In this document: piece by piece, positions 1 through 8,310 of the stretch
Numbering within the stretch: the first letter of the stretch is position 1
Layout of the letters: every line of letters begins with the position of its first letter
Assembly (NCBI GenBank): GCA_937901915.1
Contig: CALGUD010000149.1
Location: 33,758-97,757, forward strand
Reading direction: 5' to 3'
Length of the DNA stretch: 64,000 nucleotides
Origin: an uncultured Flavobacteriaceae bacterium
GTDB taxonomy: Bacteria; Bacteroidota; Bacteroidia; Flavobacteriales; Flavobacteriaceae
The notes under the pieces: generated by a model
What the model was told of the DNA's origin: nothing
What the model saw: the letters and a program-made list of their open reading frames with translations, nothing else
Database searches by the model: none
Translations under genes and position numbers: made by a program

Positions 1-2
1 TA

Positions 3-1652
3 ACTATTGGCTTTACTGAAAACCCTTTCTTTAAAACCTACAGCATTATTGATGAGCGGAGTGCAGCTTTCATTGCATTAGGGATTGCACAACAGCTACA
101 GCAGCCTGTTGCAGTTGTATGTACATCGGGGTCTGCTTTGCTTAATTATTATCCGGCAGTTTCTGAAGCGTTTTATAGTGATATCCCACTGGTCATAATT
201 TCAGCGGACAGGCCTCCATATGCAATAGATATAGGTGACGGACAAACCATCAGGCAGGATAATATATTTGAAAAACATATTGTTTATTCAGCAAATTTAA
301 AACCAGACATTCGCGATACTGAATTTAGAAGTTCGGTAGAAGGTAAAACACACAATATCTTTAATTTGCAGGAAGAAGTTCAAAAAAGCAATGAGAATGA
401 AATAAACAAGACTTTTAACCTTGCAATTGCTCATAAAGGCCCTGTACACCTTAATGTACCCTTTGAAGAACCTTTATATGGAGTAACGGATACATTACCG
501 GTTAAAGTAAAGAGTACTTCTTTGGTGAATTTATCAGAAGAATTAACGATACAGGAATTAACAAAGTATGCCCATATTTGGAATACTTCGACCCGTAAAA
601 TAATTTTAACAGGAGTGCATCCGCCGGATAGTATTGAGAATAGTATTCTCGATAGTCTGGCAGAAGATAACTCTGTATTAGTGTTTACTGAAACAACTTC
701 AAATATTTATCATGACTCATTTTTCCCGGGGATTGATAAAATAATAGCTCCGATTGAGTTATCTGCTAATAGGGATGAATTATTTAAAAAATTACAACCG
801 GATGTTCTCTTAACTTTTGGAGGTATGGTTGTCTCCAAAAAAATAAAAGCATTTTTTAGAAAGTATAAACCAAAACATCATTGGCACATAGATTCAAAAA
901 AAGCTTATGATACTTTTTTTTGCCTCGAAAAACACTTTAAGGTCCACCCGAACAATTTTTTTAAAATTTTCCTGAAATTGGCAGAACCTCAAGACAGTGA
1001 TTATCGCCTTTTCTGGAAATCAATAAAAGAAAATACCGAAAAAAAGCATACTGAATATTTAAGAAACACAGGGTTTTCAGACTTAAAGGCTTTTGATATA
1101 GTGTTAAAATCAATACCCGATAATTATCAACTTCAGCTAAGCAACAGTTCAACTATACGCTATACACAGTTATTTAATATTAACCCAACTCTAAAGGTAT
1201 TTTGCAACAGGGGTACAAGCGGAATCGATGGCAGCACAAGCACTGCAGTAGGAGCCTCTTTAGTATCTGAAAAGCCTACCTTACTAATTACAGGAGATCT
1301 CGGCTTTTTTTATGATAGTAACGCACTGTGGAATAATTATATTAAAAAGGACTTCAGAATAATTGTGGTAAACAACAGAGGGGGAGGTATCTTTAGGATT
1401 CTTCCCGGAAACAAAGATTCTGAGAATTTTGACACCTACTTTGAAACAATACATGATTTAGATGCTTCCCACTTATGTAAAATGCATGGATTTGAATATT
1501 TATCAGTTTCTTCAGATGTTGATCTGGAAAAAAAGCTAAATCATTTTTACAAACCATCAAAATATCCAATGCTTTTGGAAATTTTTACTCCCAGGGAACT
1601 AAATGATTTAGTTTTAATAGATTATTTTAAGTTTTTGGGAAATAAATTTTAG
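3..1652 (+). CDS. menD: 2-succinyl-5-enolpyruvyl-6-hydroxy-3-cyclohexene-1-carboxylate synthase MenD (5' end missing)
   Basis: This is the thiamine-diphosphate enzyme that joins isochorismate and 2-oxoglutarate in menaquinone synthesis. The reading frame is open from base 3, so the true start lies before the window; about 549 residues are visible, nearly the full family length. The motif DERSAAF at 51-71 carries the glutamate that activates the cofactor in MenD proteins. The GDLGFF to NNRGGGIF stretch (about 1290-1395) is the cofactor and Mg binding region. The TTG/ATG codons further in are not starts, because conserved sequence continues upstream of them. MenB, MenA, MenC and MenE follow within 8 kb. 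The identification is firm; only the first few residues are unseen. Confidence 0.95.
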   Translation, partial: TIGFTENPFFKTYSIIDERSAAFIALGIAQQLQQPVAVVCTSGSALLNYYPAVSEAFYSDIPLVIISADRPPYAIDIGDGQTIRQDNIFEKHIVYSANLKPDIRDTEFRSSVEGKTHNIFNLQEEVQKSNENEINKTFNLAIAHKGPVHLNVPFEEPLYGVTDTLPVKVKSTSLVNLSEELTIQELTKYAHIWNTSTRKIILTGVHPPDSIENSILDSLAEDNSVLVFTETTSNIYHDSFFPGIDKIIAPIELSANRDELFKKLQPDVLLTFGGMVVSKKIKAFFRKYKPKHHWHIDSKKAYDTFFCLEKHFKVHPNNFFKIFLKLAEPQDSDYRLFWKSIKENTEKKHTEYLRNTGFSDLKAFDIVLKSIPDNYQLQLSNSSTIRYTQLFNINPTLKVFCNRGTSGIDGSTSTAVGASLVSEKPTLLITGDLGFFYDSNALWNNYIKKDFRIIVVNNRGGGIFRILPGNKDSENFDTYFETIHDLDASHLCKMHGFEYLSVSSDVDLEKKLNHFYKPSKYPMLLEIFTPRELNDLVLIDYFKFLGNKF

Positions 1653-1653
1653 T

Positions 1654-2085
1654 TTAAGTAGTCTTAGAAGCTTTGCTTTCCAGTTGTTCTATCGTCCACT
1701 CTACAGCGTCAGACAGGTTATTGAAATTTTGAAAAGGTTTATTACAAAACTTTTTTTCCACTATTGTGAAGTTTTTGGCAGTCATGGTATAAGTTACAAC
1801 GGCAAAAGAAACAATGTTGGTAATGTAATTATTGACTTTTGGATAATCTTCAGGATTTGTACTATAAGAATTCACTCTGTTTGATATATATCCAAATGGT
1901 TTCCAGTCATAAAATTTTATAATAAATTCTACCAACTCACGGGAAGATTCGAATGTAAAATGGACACCCTTATTAATTTCAACAATGACCAAATTTTTAT
2001 AAAAATAAAAATTACCGGTTTCAAGAGATAATAACGTATAATCTTTGCCTAATTTTTTACAAGCTTCTGAGTCGGTAAACTTCAT
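1654..2085 (-). CDS. Conserved hypothetical protein, paralogue of the gene at 3130-3573
   Basis: A 143-residue soluble protein without signal peptide or membrane segment. It aligns along its length with the 147-residue protein at 3130-3573: both carry a central NRVNSYS motif preceded by YISN or YVSN, then a KPF..F..L.DA..W block near the C-terminus. Hydrophobic strand and helix alternation suggests a small alpha/beta fold, perhaps STAS-like, but no catalytic motif is visible. It converges on menD (one base between the two stops) and diverges from cvfB. The function is unknown; the flanking arrangement around cvfB suggests an old tandem duplication. Confidence 0.8.
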   Translation of the reverse strand: MKFTDSEACKKLGKDYTLLSLETGNFYFYKNLVIVEINKGVHFTFESSRELVEFIIKFYDWKPFGYISNRVNSYSTNPEDYPKVNNYITNIVSFAVVTYTMTAKNFTIVEKKFCNKPFQNFNNLSDAVEWTIEQLESKASKTT

Positions 2086-2296
2086 AATTTTGAATAAGAT
2101 TTGAGTTACTGAGTTTATAATTGCATCTACTAATATATATATTTAGATGATAGTTAATTTTTATAAATTAAGAAAAATATAAATAATTAACTTTACTTTG
2201 TATAAATATTTAATTTTTCACACTCAAATTTTTAAAAAATAATCAAAGACTTATTATTAAACCTAATAAGTTCAATATTCAATTTTCAAAAGTATC

Positions 2297-3127
2297 ATGA
2301 TTAATATAGGACAATATAATAAGTTAAAAATTTTGCGTGAAACTAGCGTAGGATTGTTTTTAGGAAGTAAGGACGGAGAAGATATTTTATTACCTAATAA
2401 GTATGTTCCTGAAAATTTTGATATAGGAGATGAAATAGAAGTTTTTTGCTATTTAGATCATGATGAACGACCTGTTGCCACAACTTTAAAGCCCTACATA
2501 ACACTTAATCATTTTTCATTATTACAAGTCAAAGAGGTAAATCAAATAGGTGCATTTCTTGATTGGGGACTCGAAAAACATTTATTTGTCCCATTTAGGG
2601 AACAGGCCCGTAAAATGGAAGCAGGTAAAAGGTATCTTGTTTATATGTACCTGGATGAAGAGACAGAGAGACTTGTTGGATCAAGTAAAACAAACAGATT
2701 TATTGACAATAGTGAATTAACAGTTCATGAAACTGAGGAAGTAAACCTGATTATTTCCCGTTATACTGATTTGGGTGTTGAGGTTATTATAAATGAGAAA
2801 CACAAAGGATTAATTTATAATAATGAATTGTTCCGAAAAGTTAACCTTGGAGAGAAACTTATAGGCTATATAAAAAAAATAAGACCGGGGAATAAGCTGG
2901 ATATATCACTTCAACAATCAGGATACAAGAATATTGAACCTTCTGCTGAAAAAATTCTGGATGTATTGAGGTCGCAAAATGGATTTTTAAGATTGAATGA
3001 TAAAAGTAACCCAGATGAAATCACTGATTTATTACAGATGAGTAAAAAAACATTTAAAAAAGCATTGGGAAACCTTTATAAACAAAAATTAGTGGTTATT
3101 AAGGAAGATGGTATTTACCTGGTTTGA
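2297..3127 (+). CDS. cvfB: CvfB-like S1 RNA-binding protein
   Basis: A 276-residue protein with the CvfB/YitL layout: consecutive S1-like beta-barrel modules over about residues 1-210 (for example FLGSKDGEDILLPNKYVP and VNQIGAFLDWGLEKHLFVPF), then a C-terminal winged helix (about 215-276, DEITDLLQMSKKTFKKALG). CvfB proteins bind RNA and affect virulence gene or stress expression in Firmicutes; in Bacteroidetes the role is undefined. It lies between two minus-strand paralogues, inside the menaquinone gene region, and its stop is three bases from the stop of the convergent neighbour. The assignment rests on domain order and length, which fit the family well. Confidence 0.85.
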   Translation: MINIGQYNKLKILRETSVGLFLGSKDGEDILLPNKYVPENFDIGDEIEVFCYLDHDERPVATTLKPYITLNHFSLLQVKEVNQIGAFLDWGLEKHLFVPFREQARKMEAGKRYLVYMYLDEETERLVGSSKTNRFIDNSELTVHETEEVNLIISRYTDLGVEVIINEKHKGLIYNNELFRKVNLGEKLIGYIKKIRPGNKLDISLQQSGYKNIEPSAEKILDVLRSQNGFLRLNDKSNPDEITDLLQMSKKTFKKALGNLYKQKLVVIKEDGIYLV

Positions 3128-3129
3128 GT

Positions 3130-3573
3130 TTATTTATCTCTGCCTGAATGAATGACTACAGCCCGATCTCGGTGAACTATATGTTTTGCCCAAACATAGG
3201 CATCCTCTAAAGATTCAAATCCTTTGAAAGGTTTTTTATAAAATAATTTTTCGATGTTAAAAATGCTCTTAGAGAAAGTACTGTAGTGAACTACCCCAAC
3301 CGCTATTAAAGTTTGAAGTGAATTATTTATTTTCACCCAATCTGTTGGCCTCACAGAGTAAGAATTAACCCTGTTAGAAACGTATACAACATTTTTATCC
3401 GGACCGTAATACTCTAATGCCAGGTCTATAAATTTTTTAGCTTCTTTATAAGAGAAAATAATTCCTTCATTTAATTCACCAACAATTACACCGTCAAAAA
3501 AGTAAAAAGTACCAAAATCGAATACTTGATAATCCTGAAGTTTATCTTCAAAATTTGATTGATCCACTCTCAT
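3130..3573 (-). CDS. Conserved hypothetical protein, paralogue of the gene at 1654-2085
   Basis: A 147-residue soluble protein related to the product of 1654-2085. Shared features are an N-terminal beta region containing FYFFDGVIVGELNEG, the motif YVSNRVNSYS near the middle, and FNIEKLFYKKPFKGFESL near the end. No signal peptide, membrane helix or recognised active site is visible. It converges on cvfB with a gap of two bases and is transcribed away from menB, which starts 143 bp beyond its start codon. I do not recognise a function; conservation of the NRVNSYS core in both copies suggests it is the functional centre. Confidence 0.8.
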   Translation of the reverse strand: MRVDQSNFEDKLQDYQVFDFGTFYFFDGVIVGELNEGIIFSYKEAKKFIDLALEYYGPDKNVVYVSNRVNSYSVRPTDWVKINNSLQTLIAVGVVHYSTFSKSIFNIEKLFYKKPFKGFESLEDAYVWAKHIVHRDRAVVIHSGRDK

Positions 3574-3688
3574 AAAAAAAACATTCTTGGGTTTGCCTTA
3601 TCGTAGTGCAAAGATGTACATTGTTTTTATGAACACACAACTAATTCGATAAAAGCATATATTGTTTAGTTAAAATATAAAATAGCCT

Positions 3689-3696
3689 TATTTTTG
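3689..3696 (+). promoter_or_regulatory. Bacteroidetes -7 element upstream of menB
   Basis: TATTTTTG matches the TAnnTTTG -7 consensus of the Bacteroidetes primary sigma factor and ends 20 bases before the menB ATG, giving a very short leader. A TTG at 3662-3664 is the nearest -33 candidate but is a few bases further away than usual. Confidence 0.55.
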
Positions 3697-3716
3697 TATA
3701 AAATTTACACACTAAA

Positions 3717-4556
3717 ATGAGTACACCTACCTGGAAAACTGTAAAAGATTTTGAAGATATAACCTATAAAAAAAGCAATGGCGTAGCCCGTATTGCTTTT
3801 AACCGCCCTAATGTAAGAAATGCATTCAGGCCAAAAACCACCAGTGAGTTATATGATGCTTTTTTTGACGCTCAGGAAGATGCATCCATTGGAGTTGTTT
3901 TATTAACAGGAGAAGGGCCTTCAACTAAAGATGGGGTATATTCATTTTGTAGCGGTGGAGATCAAAAAGCCAGGGGGAAACAAGGGTATGTAGGTGAAGA
4001 TGGAAGGCACCGTTTAAATATTCTTGAAGTTCAGCGTCTCATTCGTTTTATGCCTAAAGTTGTAATTGCTGTGGTGCCCGGTTGGGCGGTTGGCGGAGGA
4101 CATAGTCTTCACGTTGTATGCGATCTGACACTTGCAAGTAAAGAACATGCCATATTTAAACAGACTGATGCTGATGTTACCAGCTTCGATGGTGGTTACG
4201 GATCGGCATATCTTGCAAAAATGGTGGGGCAGAAAAAAGCCCGGGAGATTTTTTTTCTTGGTAGAAATTACTCAGCACAGGAAGCTTTTGAGATGGGAAT
4301 GGTTAATGCTGTTATACCTCATGCAGACTTAGAACAAACAGCCTATGAATGGGCACAGGAAATATTAGCAAAGTCTCCTACATCTATACGGATGTTAAAA
4401 TTCGCTATGAACTTAACTGATGATGGAATGGTCGGACAACAGGTTTTTGCAGGTGAAGCCACCAGGCTGGCTTATATGACCGATGAAGCCAAAGAAGGCA
4501 GAAATGCTTTTCTGGAAAAACGAAAACCTGATTTTGAAAAAAAATGGATTTCATAG
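3717..4556 (+). CDS. menB: 1,4-dihydroxy-2-naphthoyl-CoA synthase MenB
   Basis: A crotonase-fold enzyme of 279 residues that closes the second ring of the naphthoquinone by converting o-succinylbenzoyl-CoA to 1,4-dihydroxy-2-naphthoyl-CoA. Family marks include NRPNVRNAFRPKT near the N-terminus, YSFCSGGDQKARG (oxyanion hole and substrate loop), GWAVGGGHSLHVVCDLTLAS and the tail motif EGRNAFLEKRKPDF. The length fits MenB rather than a generic enoyl-CoA hydratase. It has its own -7 promoter element and probably starts the operon menB-menA-UPF0173-menC-CPBP. The stop lies 10 bases before the menA start chosen here. Confidence 0.96.
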   Translation: MSTPTWKTVKDFEDITYKKSNGVARIAFNRPNVRNAFRPKTTSELYDAFFDAQEDASIGVVLLTGEGPSTKDGVYSFCSGGDQKARGKQGYVGEDGRHRLNILEVQRLIRFMPKVVIAVVPGWAVGGGHSLHVVCDLTLASKEHAIFKQTDADVTSFDGGYGSAYLAKMVGQKKAREIFFLGRNYSAQEAFEMGMVNAVIPHADLEQTAYEWAQEILAKSPTSIRMLKFAMNLTDDGMVGQQVFAGEATRLAYMTDEAKEGRNAFLEKRKPDFEKKWIS

Positions 4557-4566
4557 CTTTGATTTT

Positions 4567-5472
4567 ATGACAAATAAAACCAAAGCATTTATATCGGCAG
4601 CCCGGTTACGAACACTTCCACTATCTGTTTCAGGTATAATTGTGGGTAGCGGCGTTGCTGCATTTGATGGATTCTTTGAGGGTAAAATATTCATTCTGGC
4701 GATACTTACCACAGTTGGCTTTCAGATATTATCAAACTTTGCCAATGATTATGGCGATGGTATTAAGGGAACTGATAACGAATATAGGGTAGGACCTAAA
4801 CGTGCCTTACAAAGCGGGATAATTTCAGCTCCCGAAATGAAAAAAGCAATCCTTATTACTACAATACTGACTCTTTTTGTTGCTTGTTTACTTATTTATT
4901 TTTCTTTTGGAAAAACGAACTTTGGTTATTCATTATTCTTTTTTATACTAGGATTGGGTGCTATTACGGCAGCAATCTACTATACAGTTGGCAAGTCAGC
5001 TTACGGCTATAACGGCCTGGGTGATCTTTTTGTTTTTATTTTCTTCGGATTAGTCAGCGTAGTTGGGTCTTATTTTTTATATGCAAAAAAACTTGATTGG
5101 GTACTGTTTTTACCTGCTGCATCAGTGGGAATGTTAAGTGTGGGGGTATTAAACCTTAATAATATGCGAGATAGAGAAAGTGATGAAAAATCCGGGAAAA
5201 ATACGATGGTTGTTAAAATAGGAAATAAATCTGCCCGGTACTATCATTATTTCCTCTTAATGACTGCATTATTTTTTAGTTTAATATATGGCTTTATAAG
5301 ATTTAAATCCGTTGTAAGTTTTCTTTTTATAATTGCATTTATACCTGTTTTACTTCACATGATAAGAGTTTATAAAAATAAAGACCCAAAAAAATTGGAC
5401 CCGGAATTAAAAAAATTGGCTCTAAGTACTTTTTTATATGCAATGCTATTCGCACTAGGCCAAATTTTGTAA
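4567..5472 (+). CDS. menA: 1,4-dihydroxy-2-naphthoate polyprenyltransferase MenA
   Basis: A UbiA-superfamily integral membrane prenyltransferase of 301 residues attaching the isoprenoid tail to dihydroxynaphthoate to give demethylmenaquinone. Two aspartate-rich diphosphate-binding motifs are visible: NDYGDGIKGTD (about residues 60-70) and NMRDRESDEKSGKNT (about residues 195-210). Eight or nine hydrophobic segments cover the rest. A frame-compatible ATG at 4483 lies inside menB and gives a non-hydrophobic extension, so I prefer the ATG at 4567, which yields the typical MenA start (MTNKTKAFISAARLRTLPLS). Confidence 0.94.
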   Translation: MTNKTKAFISAARLRTLPLSVSGIIVGSGVAAFDGFFEGKIFILAILTTVGFQILSNFANDYGDGIKGTDNEYRVGPKRALQSGIISAPEMKKAILITTILTLFVACLLIYFSFGKTNFGYSLFFFILGLGAITAAIYYTVGKSAYGYNGLGDLFVFIFFGLVSVVGSYFLYAKKLDWVLFLPAASVGMLSVGVLNLNNMRDRESDEKSGKNTMVVKIGNKSARYYHYFLLMTALFFSLIYGFIRFKSVVSFLFIIAFIPVLLHMIRVYKNKDPKKLDPELKKLALSTFLYAMLFALGQIL

Positions 5473-5500
5473 CTTATCAATAATTTAAAACTGTCATAAA

Positions 5501-6178
5501 ATGAAAATAACTTTTTACGGACACTCTTGTTTAGGATTAAAGATTGGAAACATACAGGTTTTAGTTGATCCATTTATTTCAGGAAATGAAAAGGCTTCCC
5601 ACATTGATATAAATTCTATCGATGCAGATTATATTTTAATTACCCATGCACATCAGGATCATACGTTAGACGTAGAAGCTATAGCGAGGCGAACCGGGGC
5701 AATGGTGGTTTCAAATTATGAAATAGCCACGTATTATAAAAATAAAGGATTTGATCACCATCCGATGAATCATGGAGGAAATTGGGATTTTGAATTTGGC
5801 AATGTAAAATACGTGGTAGCTCATCACTCTTCATCTTTTGCCGATGGTACCTATGGAGGGCAACCCGGAGGGTTTGTTATTGAAGGTGAACATAAAAATA
5901 TTTATATAGCCGGGGATACTGCTCTCACATTTGATATGAAATTGATACCCATGCAGACTAAACTCGATCTGGCTGTTTTACCAGTAGGGGATAATTTTAC
6001 AATGGGATTGGATGATGCTATTATGGCCTCAGATTTTATAGAATGTGATAAAGTGCTCGGATGTCATTTTGATACTTTCGGATATATTGAAATTGATCAT
6101 GAAGCTGCCAAAAAGAAATTTTATGATAAAGGAAAGGATTTAATGCTTTTAAATATTGGAGAGAGTATTGAATTATAA
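5501..6178 (+). CDS. UPF0173 family metal-dependent hydrolase (metallo-beta-lactamase fold)
   Basis: A 225-residue cytoplasmic metallo-beta-lactamase fold protein of the UPF0173 (YtkL-like) family. The metal site motif THAHQDHTLD (HxHxDH) lies at about residues 49-58, and further ligand regions are VAHHSSSFADG, the aspartate in IAGDTAL and the late histidine in GCHFDTFGYIEID. The family has no settled substrate. It is embedded between menA and menC with its stop overlapping the menC start (TAATG), so it is almost certainly cotranscribed with the menaquinone genes. A role in hydrolysing a pathway thioester is possible but is only an inference from position. Confidence 0.88.
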   Translation: MKITFYGHSCLGLKIGNIQVLVDPFISGNEKASHIDINSIDADYILITHAHQDHTLDVEAIARRTGAMVVSNYEIATYYKNKGFDHHPMNHGGNWDFEFGNVKYVVAHHSSSFADGTYGGQPGGFVIEGEHKNIYIAGDTALTFDMKLIPMQTKLDLAVLPVGDNFTMGLDDAIMASDFIECDKVLGCHFDTFGYIEIDHEAAKKKFYDKGKDLMLLNIGESIEL

Positions 6179-7242
6179 TGAAAGCATCATACTATAAATA
6201 TATACTGAATTTTAAAAAGCCAAGTGGTACCTCAAGGGGGATACTCAATACAAAAGAAACCTGGTTTATTTTTTTAGAACAAGAAAAACAATTGGGGATA
6301 GGCGAGTGTGGTATATTACGCACCTTAAGCATAGATGACAGGCCGGATTATGAACAAAAGTTAAAATGGGTTTGCAAGAACATCAATTTGGAAAAAGAAA
6401 TTCTCTTTAAGGAGTTAGTTGAATTTCCCTCAATACAATTTGGTCTTGAACAGGCGTTTATTTCATTAAATAACAAAAACCCTTTTTTATTATTTCCATC
6501 TGATTTTACAAAAAATAGAACTTCAATTTATATAAACGGACTCATATGGATGGGTAATGAATCCTTTATGAAACACCAAATACAGGAAAAGCTGAAACAG
6601 GGTTTTAATTGCTTAAAAATGAAAATTGGAGCAATAGATTTTGAAAGTGAAATAAAGCTTTTAAAAACCATCAGGAAAGATTTTTCAGCAAACCAAGTAG
6701 AATTGAGGGTAGATGCAAATGGAGCTTTTACTTCAACCGATGCATTGGATAAATTAAAACGGTTATCTGAATTTGAATTGCATTCCATCGAGCAACCTAT
6801 TAAACCAAACCAACCGCATGAAATGGCGAGGTTATGTGAAAATTCGCCCGTACCCATAGCATTAGACGAAGAATTAATAGGTATACATGATGTAACCAAT
6901 AAAGAGAAATTGATACAAACTATAAAGCCACAATATATAATATTAAAACCAAGCTTAACAGGGGGATATAAAAAATCAATGGAGTGGATAGATATTGCAG
7001 AAACAAATAATATTGGCTGGTGGATCACAAGTGCATTGGAAAGTAATATCGGATTAAATGCGATAGCTCAGTGGACCCACACATTAAATAATAAAATGCC
7101 ACAAGGTTTGGGAACAGGAAGTTTATATACCAACAATTTTGAAAGTCCGCTAATTGTAAAAAGCGGACAGTTGCTATATTCTAAAAACCTGCAATGGAAT
7201 ATATCAGAGATTAAGTCACAAATCAAAAATCATAAATCATAA
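6178..7242 (+). CDS. menC: o-Succinylbenzoate synthase MenC
   Basis: An enolase-superfamily enzyme of 354 residues that dehydrates SHCHC to o-succinylbenzoate. The C-terminal barrel shows the acid/base and metal ligands in order: KMK in NCLKMKIGA, D in RVDANGAF, E in HSIEQP, D in IALDEELIG and the second-side lysine in IILKPSL. The N-terminal capping domain (about residues 1-110) contains the usual SRG segment (SGTSRGILNTKETW). The start codon overlaps the stop of the preceding hydrolase by one base, indicating translational coupling. Confidence 0.94.
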   Translation: MKASYYKYILNFKKPSGTSRGILNTKETWFIFLEQEKQLGIGECGILRTLSIDDRPDYEQKLKWVCKNINLEKEILFKELVEFPSIQFGLEQAFISLNNKNPFLLFPSDFTKNRTSIYINGLIWMGNESFMKHQIQEKLKQGFNCLKMKIGAIDFESEIKLLKTIRKDFSANQVELRVDANGAFTSTDALDKLKRLSEFELHSIEQPIKPNQPHEMARLCENSPVPIALDEELIGIHDVTNKEKLIQTIKPQYIILKPSLTGGYKKSMEWIDIAETNNIGWWITSALESNIGLNAIAQWTHTLNNKMPQGLGTGSLYTNNFESPLIVKSGQLLYSKNLQWNISEIKSQIKNHKS

Positions 7243-7252
7243 ATCATTATAT

Positions 7253-8182
7253 ATGTTTATAGAACAAGCTTATAAAGGTGAAAATGAACCCTGGAGGGTT
7301 ATTTTAACAGTAATCGCTTCGTCAGGACTCCTTTTATTTAGTAGTGTTTGGTTTATGTTTCAAAGTGAGGAAGATATGAATATGGCTTATGAAGCCATGA
7401 AACAAATTCCTAATAATATATCACTTATTATAAATTTGGGATTGTTTGTTTTTTTACTGGGCATTCTATTCTTTATGGTATATTTTGTTCATAAAAGAAG
7501 CCTTAAAACTTTAACAACCAGCAGAAAAAAAATAAATTTTAATAAAATTCTCTTTTCTTTCGGTTTAATAGTACTGTTGGGGCTTATAGGTTTCGGAATT
7601 TCATATAGTGCTGACAGTTCTGTTTATGAATGGAATTTTAAGCCGGTTAAGTTTATAATTCTGCTCATAATAAGTCTGGTTCTTTTCCCTTTTCAAATTG
7701 GTTTTGAAGAATATTTCTTCAGAGGGTACTTAATGCAACAAATAGGCATAGTGGCCAGAAACAGGTGGTTTCCATTAATACTTACATCTGTGTTTTTTGG
7801 TTTGGTGCATGGTTCAAATCCTGAAGTAGCCGAATTAGGGTATGGTACAATGGTTTTTTACATTGGCACCGGACTTTTATTAGGAATCATGACTTTAATG
7901 GATGAAAGCCTGGAATTAGCCTTAGGGTTTCACTTTGGTAATAATTTTATGGCGGCGATTTTAGTTTCGGCAGATTTTGCTGCCTTACAAACGGATGCAC
8001 TGTTTAAATATACTTCCGAAATTGATAAAGCGTCAATTTTATCTGAAATGATTATCTCAATTTTAATTACATACCCTTTAATACTATTTATTCTGTCCAA
8101 AAAGTATAAATGGTCCGGCTGGAAAGAAAAACTTTTTGGCAAAGTGCATGAACCAAAGGTGATTATTGAAAATGCTGATTAA
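7253..8182 (+). CDS. CPBP family intramembrane metalloprotease
   Basis: A polytopic membrane protein of 309 residues with about eight hydrophobic segments. It carries the three CPBP/Abi motifs: EExxxR as FEEYFFRGYLMQQ, a following FGLVHGSNPE histidine motif, and HFGNNFMAA. CPBP (type II CAAX prenyl endopeptidase-like) proteins cleave or bind membrane substrates; in bacteria some give self-immunity to bacteriocins. It starts 10 bases after menC, so it is probably read through with the menaquinone genes, although no biochemical link is known. Family assignment is solid; substrate is unknown. Confidence 0.9.
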   Translation: MFIEQAYKGENEPWRVILTVIASSGLLLFSSVWFMFQSEEDMNMAYEAMKQIPNNISLIINLGLFVFLLGILFFMVYFVHKRSLKTLTTSRKKINFNKILFSFGLIVLLGLIGFGISYSADSSVYEWNFKPVKFIILLIISLVLFPFQIGFEEYFFRGYLMQQIGIVARNRWFPLILTSVFFGLVHGSNPEVAELGYGTMVFYIGTGLLLGIMTLMDESLELALGFHFGNNFMAAILVSADFAALQTDALFKYTSEIDKASILSEMIISILITYPLILFILSKKYKWSGWKEKLFGKVHEPKVIIENAD

Positions 8183-8263
8183 TTTTATTGAATAGATTAA
8201 TTAAATCAATTAAATCATTTAAAAATATAACATAATAAATTTCAGGCTGAACTTAGTTCTGAC

Positions 8264-8271
8264 TATTTTTG
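8264..8271 (+). promoter_or_regulatory. -7 promoter element upstream of menE
   Basis: TATTTTTG matches TAnnTTTG and sits 39 bases before the menE ATG. It suggests that menE, separated from the CPBP gene by 128 bp, can be transcribed on its own. No clear -33 TTG is visible at the expected distance. Confidence 0.5.
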
Positions 8272-8310
8272 TAACTGTTTTTATTAACCCCATAATAGAC
8301 ACTTGTTTTT

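Noticed and set aside
6528..7028. 166-codon minus-strand frame inside menC
   Set aside because: It lies wholly antisense to a gene with intact enolase-superfamily motifs; AT-rich codon use makes long antisense frames common here.
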